A stretch of DNA of 64,000 nucleotides from Cladophialophora immunda. Taxonomy: Eukaryota > Ascomycota > Eurotiomycetes > Chaetothyriales > Herpotrichiellaceae. The translations under genes were made by a program, and so were the position numbers. Positions within the stretch are counted from its first letter, which is position 1, and each line of letters begins with the position of its first letter. The stretch lies in contig NW_015622544.1 of assembly GCF_000835495.1 (NCBI RefSeq), forward strand, positions 3,562,855 through 3,626,854, in the 5' to 3' direction. Below, one piece after another: positions 12,230 to 22,603 of the stretch. The notes under the pieces are model-generated. The model ran no database searches. It was not told where the DNA came from and was given only the letters and a program-made list of their open reading frames with translations.

Positions 12230-13032
12230 ATGTCCCGACGAGCTCTCCTTTCGGTTCCTCGTGCAATGCGCACCTCGGTCCAAACCTCCGCTGTCCGACC
12301 GAGTCTCGCCTCCCCGTCATCGCTCAGACCCGCCGCCGCCGTCTCGCAGCAGCGACGAAGTTATCACGAGAAGGTCCTTGATCATTACTCAAACCCAAGA
12401 AATGTCGGCTCGATGGACAAATCTGCGGTGGATGTTGGGACAGGTACGTCGACTTGGGGAAAATGTTCACAAACACACGGTCCGGAGCTCGGCCACTCCG
12501 CGGAGGAGAGCGAGCTTCGGTCGAAACCCCATAACGCACACAACTTTAGCTGACATATCCATCACTATCCAGGCCTTGTTGGAGCGCCTGCTTGCGGCGA
12601 TGTGATGAAACTGCAAATTAAGGTCGATCCCAACACTCAAACCATCAGCGATGTGAAGTTCAAGACCTTCGGGTGCGGCTCCGCGATCGCCTCCTCGTCC
12701 TATCTCACCGAGCTTGTGCGCGGCATGACACTAGAACAAGCAGGGAAGATCCGCAACACAGAGATTGCAAAAGAACTGTGCCTGCCGCCAGTCAAATTAC
12801 ACTGCTCAATGCTCGCCGAGGATGCTATCAAGAGCGCCATCGGCGACTATTATAAGAAAAGTAGGTCCACTTCTTCTCAAAAGACACGTCGGATAGAAAT
12901 CGCTGACTTTGTTGTCTATTAGACCCCAAGGCTAAGGCGACGGACTTGGGTTCCGCCTCGGCGGCGATGCCCAAGATTGAAATTGAACGAGTCACTGCGA
13001 CAACCGACACGGGTGCCAGTGCGACGGCGTGA
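12230..13032 (+). CDS. ISU1: mitochondrial iron-sulfur cluster scaffold Isu1
   Basis: Three exons (12230-12443, 12573-12860, 12923-13032) encode 203 aa. The N-terminus is Arg/Ser/Ala-rich with no acidic residues, a typical mitochondrial presequence. The IscU core begins RSYHEKVLDHYSNPRNVGS. The three cluster-binding cysteines are present in GAPACGDVM, TFGCGSAIASS and KLHCSMLAEDA, and the LPPVK motif that binds the specialised Hsp70 is intact just before the third. The scaffold assembles Fe-S clusters on the Nfs1/Isd11 desulfurase. Introns are 129 and 62 bp, both phase 1. The C-terminal ~35 residues after the second intron are not part of the conserved core. Confidence 0.94.
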
Positions 13033-14158
13033 GAAAGGATGAGATCGGAGAGTTGAAAATCCTGCAAGAGGACCAGCCAGTGGCAGGACAAAATTGTGTC
13101 AATAGGCGGATACCCTTCTTTCTTCGCAGACAAACGGCAGGAGTATAGGTCGGTTTGCAAATTGAAAGGCTGATTCAATCAAACTACTAGATTAGTTCCA
13201 AGTTTGCTGTTCGGTGTGTATCGCCTCACCCCTCTCGGTGGTTAGGGGACTGGACCTCTGCAGGTCATGCAGGGCCTCTTTCATGTTGGAGGGAAGAGCA
13301 TTGCGATCGTGGTATGGTATAGCTGAGCTTTTGGATGCACCCTGGGTAGAATCCAGCAGCGTGCCCCCAATGCTACACGGGAAGCTCTGCGTACAGGACA
13401 CAAAGGGGCGCGTGGGCGAGAACAGCAACAAGGAGATCTTTCGCTTGTCGCTACTCATCTCAGTGTTAGCCAAATCATATATCCCACGGACTCTGTGCTC
13501 TTTGCCACGCTGACATTTCCTTCGAGCCGGCCTAGCCTGGATCTTGCTTGGGATGAAGACGTCTCGTTGCCCACATTCCCCAGTGCACATGTCGTGAACA
13601 TACAACACTGGCCCTCGGACAACCTAATTGCTGGCGTTGATAAGAGCATTCACGGTGCTTAGGATGACCTAGGTACATTGACCGATGCCCGATACCTCGT
13701 ACATATCGAGCTATACACCTGGCTCATTGGGTACATACGCATTTAACCAGTGGGGCTCATATGAGCAACCCGTCGCCCGTTGTCTCTGCCCACATCTTCC
13801 TACCTAATAGTGCAAAGGAAGACTTCGGTCCTCGTGCCTAGGCGTTCGGGACGGTCTTATACACTGCATGCCTGACGCTATCAAGATCATTCCACCCCTC
13901 GACAGCAGCCAAAGGCCCATTTTATAGACGCAGACGTGCCCACAACTCAGCGTGCTGGCGTTCTCCCCACAGTGCGTGTATCTATTGTTGAGAAATCTTG
14001 AGAAGATGTGGAAATAGGAGAGATGTTTTCTCTACCCGGTGACCACACACATACACACACTCTCTCTATATATGTATATATCTATATGTCTACTCCGCCC
14101 GCGGAGATATATCATAGAGGAGGATTTCGGGGCTCGTCTCACGACGTGAACAGCCACT
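13033..14158. other. intergenic, no supported gene
   Basis: 1.1 kb between the convergent ends of ISU1 and the SDR gene. A 138-codon minus-strand frame (13192-13608) has no recognisable domain and overlaps equally long plus-strand frames. A CA/CT/TA microsatellite-like tract lies at about 14043-14090. Confidence 0.45.
14043..14090. repeat. compound CA/CT/TA low-complexity tract
   Basis: An imperfect run of CA, then CT, then TA dinucleotides, seen directly. It lies downstream of the SDR stop codon and is probably length-variable between strains. Confidence 0.7.
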
Positions 14159-15183
14159 TTACCACGGCACTTCGTCACCCGTGTATGTATAGAATTTCCC
14201 TGTATCCGAGTCCTTCAGTCCATGCAGGGTCTTCAGCATTCCCTGGAATTAGTTTTCGATCGTTAGCATCCACAATACCTCTTGTCTTTCCTATCTATCA
14301 GAAGAGCGAGAAAACGGGGGCATGACAACTTACTCCAATGCTGACGTCGGGCTCCAAGATCGCGCCCTCGCCGCCCATTCGCGTCTTGACCCACCCTATG
14401 CAAAGGGTGAGGTGGTCAGCCTTTTGCTCTACCGCTTTGTGGTCGGGGTGAACCAGGATGAGAACCGCAGTTGGCAAACGTACCGGGATCCATGCAGATG
14501 GCCTTGATGCCGCGGTCTTTCAACTGCTCGCTCTGATGCACCGTCAACATGTTCACCGCGGCCTTGGAGATGGAGTATGTCGTGCACTTTGGTCTGTAGC
14601 ATAGACGGGTCAATCATTCTTTTTTTTCTTCTCCCTCGTAGAAGAACACGCAGGATCGGGTGTCCATTGGTCAAAGAAAAAGGGGATGGGCGGGTAAAAA
14701 GACAAGCCGCAGGCCTTACAGTTTCTTCCCACAGCTGCCCAGGCCACTGGTCATGTTCATCACCACGCTGCCCTGGCCCAGATACGGCAGCAGGACCTTG
14801 ACCGTCTCGGCCGGGCCCATGACGTTGACGTCGATGTGGTTCCGCAGACTCTCGGCCGTCATGTCCAGGCTGCTCTGCTCCGGGGTGGCGTTGATGCCCG
14901 CGTTGTTGAGGAGATAGTCGATCTGCTTGCTGCCGCCGCCGCTGCCGGCCAGGGGCTGCTTGACGGCGTCGCCAAAGGCGCGGATCGACTGCAGGTCGCC
15001 GGTGTTGCACTCCAGGATGTGCACCGTGCCCGCGGCCGTCGAGGCGAGCTGCTTGAGGTCGTCCAGCTCGCCTTGCAGACTGCGCACGGCGGCGATGACG
15101 GTGTTGGCGCTGTCCGAGGAGATTTGGCGCACGAATTCGAGACCGAGGCCTCGGTTTGCCCCCGTCAGAACGTACGTCGGCAT
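14159..15183 (-). CDS. short-chain dehydrogenase/reductase (C-factor-like)
   Basis: Four exons (15183-14720, 14593-14484, 14395-14334, 14242-14159) give 239 aa. The classical SDR features are all present: N-terminal YVLTGANRGLGLEF cofactor motif, DYLLNNAGIN, catalytic Ser in NMTSGLGS, and the YSISK catalytic Tyr/Lys pair reached across intron 1. A final exon ends FYTYTGDEVPW, typical of the fungal C-factor/sniffer-like SDRs. It would be an NAD(P)H-dependent oxidoreductase of unknown substrate. Exon joins were chosen because each restores the family sequence and frame; the second exon alone is open for only about 65 codons. Intron lengths are 126, 88 and 91 bp. Confidence 0.85.
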
Positions 15184-15973
15184 GGTGCGATGCGAGGTTG
15201 ATCGAAACAATAAGTCTTGCTGGCGTGTGCCGAAGCCGGACAGGGTCAAGGACTTGAGCGCATGGTGCGCGAGGGACATATAGTCATATCTAAAATATGC
15301 AACATGTCACAGCAATCATCCCAATTAGCCTATTATGTCCTTGTTCTGGTTCCAATCTTGACCTCACCGTGAACCCACCCCCGTCTATTCACCCGCCTTT
15401 TAACCTGGCCGATACTTACGGCTTTCCTGGGGTTGCGGCATCGCTGATTCTATGTCAGCCTGGGATTGACGAGGCTTGAGCAGATTCGGTGATGCAGACA
15501 CTCCAAAGAGCTTCCATCTGCCAAGTGATCATCTTCAGTCCATTTACACGCCTATAGAGTTCAATGTCACGTACTGAAAAGGAGAGGAAGGAGAAGACGC
15601 AGTCTGGTCCAGGCCGCCCGATGTGTTCAAGGTCATTGTAAGCGGAAAGGGTGGCTCAGCCTCATGCAGTCCTCAGCCTCTCTCTGAGCATCTCGTATCG
15701 AATGGACAATCATAAGGCAGATTATTATGTGTTACATGGATTCTTCTTCATGAAGTAACTGCCGCTCAGAAGTGGCTGCGCATAAATCCCCGTCTTCTAG
15801 GAAATGCAGCCATCGCTTTCGAGCTCGGTTATCTGTCTTGAAGTGGGCGAAGATCAACTTACCCGGTCCATTGTGTCCATCGTAACCACCTACAAGCTAC
15901 TGGACGTGGAGCGCTGAGGAAGTGCGTACACAGCCTCAAACAATCAGACGAATGCTCGATCCCAAATGCAATG
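15184..15973. other. intergenic, no supported gene
   Basis: About 790 bp holding the SDR promoter and the 3' flank of the COP9 gene. No coding signal was recognised. Confidence 0.5.
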
Positions 15974-17496
15974 CTAGACTTCCTCCATCATGTCCTCATC
16001 AATGTCTTCATCAGCTGCTGCCCTCCCACTGCCCTTTCCAGCTTGTTTGTCATCTCTGACTTTCTTGAGCTTCTTGAGGTAGTCGATGTACTCTTTGGAG
16101 ACTTCCATGCGATGCTCGGTGTCTTGAACATGTTTGAGGAGGACTTGGAGCTCTCGTGTCTGCGCGGCGAGTGCCGACTCAACTTGTGCCTCTGGCCGTG
16201 TGGCAGCCGATGTAGGCAAGAACCGCAGGGTCTGGGCACCACCAGGACCGTCTGTGATTACCGCGCTGAGGTCGCCGTTCAGAATCAACATGTCAACATA
16301 TGCTTTCGTCTCGGCCAGATTTGACGGATCTGGCGAGGTCCATTTTGCGACTTCTGCTATTGAGAGCGCTGCGAAGGTTCTGCTCAGTCTCTGGACTGCA
16401 AACTTTCGGAAAGCTTGAAAGACCTCGACCGCGAGACCATAGTTTCCGTCGTCCTGCCAAATTTGATTGCCTGCCTCGATTTCTGCACGCAATAATTCGA
16501 TGCTGGAACCTTTGAAAACCTCGGCAACAGCTTCGTACGGTCTGGCAAGCGCTCGAATATTCCTGATGGCATTCTGACCAACAGATTTGGGTATGGGAGG
16601 AGTGGCGCCTGTCAGCAATAGGCCAACAAACAGCCATTTCTTGTATGCGTCCACCATAATAATGCTGGCGACGTTCTGAACAGTGGGTGCGGTAAAGGCA
16701 GCCTCGAGGAAAAACATAGCATCCTTGTATCTTCTCACAGCCATGTAGCACATGCCTCCCATCAGATAGTATTCCAGATATGTCCGACTTGTGACTGGTA
16801 GACTGAGACCTGTGGCTGGGCTCAGGAAATTCCATGGCTGATCCGAACCCGAGCAAAGACATCTATTTGTGCGGGGGTCCGGCCTGGAGGAAGGAATGTG
16901 ATAGATCGGATGGTCTAGAATACGAACAGCTTCAGCATATGCTTGCGACAGAAGACACAGGCGGAGGAATGTGCGGTGTGTGGAGGTCAGGGTAGAAGAG
17001 CTGCTGTCGAGTCTGAGAATGACATGGTGAAGCAGTGAGACAGCAGGGACATAATTCGCGGTCTGCTCTGCCCCCAGAGCAACGCAGTCGACGATTCGTA
17101 GGAATTGAACGCCGCAATATCGCGCCTGAACAGGGTCGAATTCGAGGAGAAGCTGAGCGATGTAGGGCCATAAGGCACCTTCAGGGAGGGCGGTTGAGGG
17201 TAGTTGCTTCGGAGGCGCCTTTCCGCTGGCTGCAGATGCTTCGATGCCGGCCACAAGGACGTAGGTGTAGAGGATAGTGTGATTAGAGGGCGAGATCGCC
17301 TGCAATATGGTCAACTTCACGTCAAGCCTGCTTGGAATGGACCTACATCAAGATCATCTTTCGCAGGTGCTATTTCATTCGGAGAAAGCTTGCTCAGTTT
17401 GTTTACGAACGCCTTTGCGGTTTTGTCATAGCGATCTTCTTCTTGAGGGATTGGGATTGAAACGAGAGCAGTGCTCTCCGCTAGAAGCTTGTCCAT
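15974..17496 (-). CDS. csnC: COP9 signalosome subunit 3
   Basis: Two exons (17496-17347 and 17299-15974; 47-bp phase-0 intron) give 491 aa. The N-terminal half is helical-repeat-like, with EGALWPYIAQLLLEFDPVQARYC split over repeat helices and YLEYYLMGGMCYMAVRRYKDA, as in CSN3. It is followed by a PCI-type segment (YKKWLFVGLLLTG, FRKFAVQRLSRTFAALSIAE) and an acidic tail DEDIDEDMMEEV. The COP9 signalosome removes NEDD8 from cullins in the nucleus and is conserved in filamentous fungi. Exon 1 supplies the 50-residue start MDKLLAESTALVSIP, without which the long frame would begin at an internal Met with no homology. Assignment to subunit 3 rather than another PCI protein rests on the length and the tetratricopeptide-like segment. 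Confidence 0.8.
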
Positions 17497-18514
17497 GGCT
17501 AGCGATGAACGCCGTGAGTGGGCTGCGAAGGTTTGCTCACGGATCTGCCATGTGCGAGAGTGAGAAGCGAAGTCAACTCGGCGATTGTGACTTTATTTGG
17601 GGGGTTAGAGTTGCCGCAGGCCTATGGAGTGCCAGGCTGGAGATCTCTTGCAAATTTGGCCAAAGGTAGACCGCACAGGTATGAATGTAGGAGGGGTGGG
17701 TGAGCGCAGGCTGAACAATGGCGTGTTGGTGGGTTGTCTTCCCCAGAAGTGCGGGATGCACTGTCCCGATCTCAGCCTTATCTAGCCTTGGCATCACAGC
17801 CTCGTCGACCACTCCATATCACGCCTTTCACTAGTCTATTACGATGACCCTCCAAGGGTACAGGATACGAGCAGCTGAATGGGGAAGAAACGGAGATTCT
17901 AATGCCAAGGGAGATATCCTAAGTCCCATACACTCTATATTGACTGTCGAGCCCCTCTTTCCCAGATATTCTTGGTTTCTCGATGTCAGTAGTAGACCGA
18001 GCTCAGTACCCCGTTGGGATCAAAATCATTTCTTCTCTCAGATCAGGGACCTTCAAAGCTCGCAGCCCATTTGAGAGTTGTCTTTTCTCAGCAGGGTCTA
18101 TGGACAGCAATACCTCTCATGAATGGCCAACCCACAGTATTCGACACGTTTGGACTCCAAGTGGAGGAACCGAAGTCGCTGAAAGAGATGAAGTGACAAT
18201 TATAGAATTGTGTATCTATTTTCTGGACGAGGACGATTCGCGTGATTGATGCATCATCTCCTTGATACACCAAAAGATTGGGTGAATGCTAACGCTGGCA
18301 TTTAGCTGTTGCTATTACGCCGGATCCCCGGCGTTGCGGTCTCGTGCTTCAACAGCTTGGTTGGCATTCAACCAAGAGCTCGGTGGAGATTGTGCTCATA
18401 GAATTGGAGAAGACTCGCACAGATGACCCATTCATTTGCTCATTGATCGTACCATGATCGTGGGACATTGCTATCCTGAAGTCGTGTGAAGTGAAAGTAA
18501 TGCAGCCTTGCTTG
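17497..18514. other. intergenic, no supported gene
   Basis: About 1 kb upstream of the COP9 gene and downstream of the disordered-protein gene. Only short overlapping frames (up to 88 codons) are open and none has a recognisable motif. Confidence 0.5.
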
Positions 18515-20254
18515 TCACCTACGCGTTGGTGAGCTACCACCCGACCCAGTCACAACTTCAACGTCTTCAAAATCCATATCCCAAGCATCTATTTCTGCCC
18601 ACTTGCTTTTCCCTGTGGGTATTAGCTTGCTCTGTACTCTGCTATCTCCTTCAGCGAATTGTTCTCGCGTCTCACTTAGGCTACTCGTGTCCTCGACTCG
18701 ATCGTGACCCGGATGGCTAGGTTTTCCGTCTTGATTAAAGTAGTTTTCCTTGTCTTGCCAATGAGCCGTATCTCGGTTTCCGTGGAGGGAGCCACCATAC
18801 TGCTTCGGCGGTCCTGCCTGGGATTCTGCGTTGATATTCGATGACAAGTTTGTAGAATGCTGTGACGGAGACTTAGCTTCGCGGTTCGAAGTAGATGGCC
18901 TCAATATAGGCGAAGTAGTAGTGATGAGGTGGTTCGTACTTGATTTTGGCCTTGATTTTGATGACGCAGCAACAGTGTCCCGCCTTTCAGCTTTCCCCGA
19001 TTTAACCTTGGTCCGCGTGTGGCCTGCCTTGGTCAAAGGTCCTTTCCGTCGTGATTTCTTTGCCTTCTTCGAGGGAAGGAAATTCGACACGTCTTGCTCG
19101 GAGGCTTCGGATTCTGAAAGATCGAGATCGGCTGGAATGTCGAAGTTTTCACGGGTTTGTTTTCGCTCCCGATCGGTCCTTCGCCTCTTGGTGGGCATCA
19201 TGTGAGTTTGGAGCTCCTTCGTGGTCATGACTGGAGCTAGCTTCGTAGGATGCTTTGTTGGTTTTGTGGATGATGAAGTTGTCCTCTTTACAGGGGATGG
19301 TGCAGGAGAGGAACTGCTCTGTGGGAGGGCCATGATATCATCTTCGTCACGAACATTCTCGCGGTGCCTTCGCCCTGACTCACGCAAACTGGACAGCGGT
19401 ACAGCTGGAAGCAAGGACTCCGGGGTAGTTTCCGATGTATGCATGATCTTTAAGGGTGACGTCGCTGGCTTTTGCACGGATTCCATCTCAGCTGACTTAA
19501 GAGGATTGGAGGAGCCATATTTGCGTTTCCGTGATGATGACAAGAGCATAGGTGAAGCTGGAACAGGGGTTGTAATTTTGTCCGATAGTTTAGAGACGCC
19601 GAACGGTGTAGACTCGTCATCGGGTAGAAAATCTTCTTCCTCGCCTAGGTCAAAACTCGACGAATCCTGATCCAGGTTTTGCAGAATGCTAGGCTGCCGT
19701 CGTCTGGGCTTCAAGGTACCGAGAATGGAATCTTCCCTTGCCGAAGTCGGCTGTGTGGCACGCTGAACAGAAGCCGGAGCTTTCATAGCCGGTGATATAG
19801 TTGTGGCAGGTACCTTGTTCGTGTGCGTCGCATTTTTCAAGATTCCATTCGTGGTGGGAGACCTAGGCTTGGGCTGGTGTAGCTGCTTGTTGACCTGGCT
19901 GGAGCCCGCATCTTTTCGCGTCTCCTGGTGATCGGTCGCAACAATCTCCCTCGTCGCTTGGGACATGTTTTTCCTCCTTTGGGCTCTGGTAGGGTAGTTC
20001 CCCGGCTTGTCACCAGCAGCCACTGCACCAGAAGCGTAAATCTCCTGCCTTGGAACATTTCTGCCTCTCCTCCCATTGCCTTTGACAACGAGCCTATCGC
20101 TGTCATCGCTATCGTTCGGTCGAGGGCCGATTGGTTTATGCGCCAGCTTCTTCTCTAATTCCAGTTTAGCCGGGCTACTGTTGTTTTTTTTTGCGCCGCG
20201 TGGAATCGGGCCATTTCGGTTGAGCTGATTGCGACGAAGGGGAGCGCGAGGCAT
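18515..20254 (-). CDS. disordered, basic nuclear-type protein of unknown function
   Basis: An intronless 579-aa frame starting at ATG 20254 (the upstream extension of the frame has no ATG). It is rich in Ser, Pro, Lys, Arg, Asp and Glu, with no globular domain visible. Basic patches such as KPRRRQPSILQ, SSSRKRKYGSS and KKAKKSRRKGP look like nuclear localisation or DNA-contact segments; several SP and TP sites could be kinase targets. The acidic segment EEEDFLPDDESTPFG and the C-terminal WAEIDAWDMDFEDVE, with three Trp/aromatic positions in an acidic context, look like short interaction motifs. I do not recognise the family; a chromatin or cell-cycle role would fit the composition but is not shown. 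Confidence 0.72.
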   Translation of the reverse strand: MPRAPLRRNQLNRNGPIPRGAKKNNSSPAKLELEKKLAHKPIGPRPNDSDDSDRLVVKGNGRRGRNVPRQEIYASGAVAAGDKPGNYPTRAQRRKNMSQATREIVATDHQETRKDAGSSQVNKQLHQPKPRSPTTNGILKNATHTNKVPATTISPAMKAPASVQRATQPTSAREDSILGTLKPRRRQPSILQNLDQDSSSFDLGEEEDFLPDDESTPFGVSKLSDKITTPVPASPMLLSSSRKRKYGSSNPLKSAEMESVQKPATSPLKIMHTSETTPESLLPAVPLSSLRESGRRHRENVRDEDDIMALPQSSSSPAPSPVKRTTSSSTKPTKHPTKLAPVMTTKELQTHMMPTKRRRTDRERKQTRENFDIPADLDLSESEASEQDVSNFLPSKKAKKSRRKGPLTKAGHTRTKVKSGKAERRDTVAASSKSRPKSSTNHLITTTSPILRPSTSNREAKSPSQHSTNLSSNINAESQAGPPKQYGGSLHGNRDTAHWQDKENYFNQDGKPSHPGHDRVEDTSSLSETREQFAEGDSRVQSKLIPTGKSKWAEIDAWDMDFEDVEVVTGSGGSSPTRR

Positions 20255-21457
20255 GGCTTGACGAGCGCCGTACAGGCAAGCTGCGGGCACAGCTGTCTAT
20301 TGTTGTCACGTAGGGCTTTCACACACGCGCCTCAGTCAACAACATTCATAGAGGGAGAGCGAGGGTATGGCGCATTGCACAACAATGCGGGCGGTGGGCA
20401 TAATTTGTGCGACGCGATCCTGCGATGGCGGGCGTGTTGTTGATGAGGTCACTTGGCGGGCTTTGAACCCACCGAGCTACTTGGAGCCGAGCGAAGTCAC
20501 GTGCGAGATCAGCGCGCTGCTTCAAAAGCCACAACATCGTCTTTCATTCTTCTTCTTCTCTACACTTGGTTTCATGCCAATCACACCCCAACGGACACTT
20601 CGCCTGTTCAGAAGCTGTCTCCTCTATATTCAAGTATGGAATCCCCGCGGGCAAGTAACATAGGACGAAGACGACACTGCACAGCTACAGAGACCATATG
20701 GACTGCAAACCGCGTCTAGAGCCATTCCCTTTGGATCGTCACAATACCGTTGATCCTCATGTAATGGGCAACTCTGACGCCTGATGTACCGTGACTCAGC
20801 AGCACAGTTGGCTTGGTCGATTGAGGTAGGCGCAAAACCTGCTTGCTGGATAGCGGTACCCTGTGCATGTTGTGCCTGACGATCAATCTGTGTTAAATGA
20901 TTACTATGGCTATCCCCCTTCTCAGTGAATCTACCTTAGCAAGGAGACGCCTCTGCTTCTAGTCTCTTCAATGACGATGTCCACCGCCAGTTGCCCCTTC
21001 GCTTCCCTCGAATCCGTTGCTACACCACCTAAGGTCCCCGATACGAGGTACTCAAGATTCAGATGTCGGGCTCTTCAAATCACTGATCACTTACAAACGA
21101 ACGGAAAGACAGCTTGACAATATCCCTCCCCCTACGCTGCTTGAGGCGCAAGTACGAATTGATTAATACTTGCAAACTATCCGTTGGGCTGTCCAGCCAA
21201 TCATACCAAGAGAAACGGAATGACTAAAGCACCGGTTCCAATCAGCAGTACGAGAATCCGGCTTGATTACAACTGCTTCCGTTTCTAGCCACTGACTTCA
21301 TAGAGGGAGTTGCAATTGCGCACGTAGCAAAATATTGAGAGCGATGAAGTCTGGGAAGTATATTAAGTGAGTTTGTCTTCTCCAGTCCCTGGAATTCCCC
21401 TGTGGTCGATCCAAACATTCAGACACAAAATTCAAATTCAAATACTTCCTCTCCACA
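20255..21457. other. intergenic, no supported gene
   Basis: About 1.2 kb between divergent genes (the disordered protein on minus, carbonic anhydrase on plus). No coding signal recognised; it holds both promoters. Confidence 0.5.
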
Positions 21458-22148
21458 ATGGCAACCAAACTTGCTGCGTTCCTCGAAGGCAATGCTAAGT
21501 TCGCTACGAAATATGTGCAGCCTCCCCCACTCCTGAAGATGCGAGACATGTGGGCACAGAAAGGCCAGAAAGGAACAGTCATCTGTACGTTGTCTCTAGA
21601 CGCGAGCGACAAATGTATACTGACGCGCTCAAGTATCTTGCAGTGATCCAAGGGTCATTCCCGAACAATTCATGGGGTTGGGGCCCGAAAGACCGGCGGC
21701 CATCATCCGGAACGCAGGTGGGAGAGCAATGGATGCGATACGAACATTGCAAGTGCTCAATACCATCACTCCTCTCGATCTGATTATAGTCGTTCATCAT
21801 ACTGGTGAGTTTACTTGACTTTCTAGCCCTGATCTCCACTCACTGGTTAACGGCAGATTGCGGCACGACTCATGTCCCGGACAATGAAGTGCGGGAAAGA
21901 ATCAAGCAAATTTCATCCCTTCCTGCTGAAGCTATTGACGCCATGGATTTTGGAGAGATCAAGGAGTATGTCGAACCTATCTAGTACCAGTGTCGGGAAG
22001 TTGCTAATGTGCCCGCTGTAGCTTAGAAGCCAGTATCTTGGAAGATGTGGCTATGATCAAGGACGATCCGACATATGGGGGAAATGCTCCAGCAGTGGTC
22101 GGATTACTGTATGAGATTGAAACTGGCAAGTTAAGCCAGGTGGAATGA
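21458..22148 (+). CDS. beta-class carbonic anhydrase
   Basis: Four short exons (21458-21584, 21634-21804, 21857-21965, 22022-22148) assemble to 177 aa with introns of 49, 52 and 56 bp. No single frame shows the gene. The first join creates LSCSDPRVIPEQF, whose Cys-x-Asp-x-Arg is the zinc ligand and dyad of beta-carbonic anhydrases (Cys45, Asp47, Arg49). The second join completes VVHHTDCGTTH, supplying His98 and Cys101 (HxxC), and IIRNAGGRA lies between them. It would interconvert CO2 and bicarbonate with Zn. The protein is shorter than the ~230-aa Nce103 type and matches the small fungal and bacterial beta-CA subgroup. There is no clear targeting peptide, so it is probably cytosolic. Confidence 0.88.
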
Positions 22149-22603
22149 GGATCGTGTCGTAGACCGTGTATTCAAGTTTGGATCAGTTGTATCTACCCTC
22201 AAGTTCATCAATTGCCATTATCTGTTTCTTGCCCCGATCGCCCGGTCTCTGGTTGGCTTTCTATATTCTGGTCCTTTGTACCTACAACCCGATCTGTGGG
22301 GTGCAACGGACCCGGACGATGATGGTCCCAAAGCACGGCTGAAGATACCCCCAGATGTATTCTCTAGGATCTGTTGTTGTTTTGAGGAGCAAATTCGCTT
22401 CTTCCTCTAGGCAGCAGCAGGAGTCACTGGGACTATACTTGTATATACAACTAGACCAGTCATCTTGGACTATGGTCTTGACTAGTGACTATTGGGTATA
22501 GTCCTGACATGGCAGCTTGAGTGAGGCTGAAACAATCATCTTCAACCGACAGTGTTCTTTCCCTCGTCGCAGACACAACATTCATCTGAATTCCAGAAAT
22601 AGC
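22149..22603. other. intergenic, no supported gene
   Basis: 455 bp between two plus-strand genes; it holds the carbonic anhydrase 3' end and the HET-gene promoter. Nothing else seen. Confidence 0.5.

Noticed and set aside
13192..13608. 138-codon minus-strand frame after ISU1
   Set aside because: No recognisable motif and equally long overlapping frames on the other strand.
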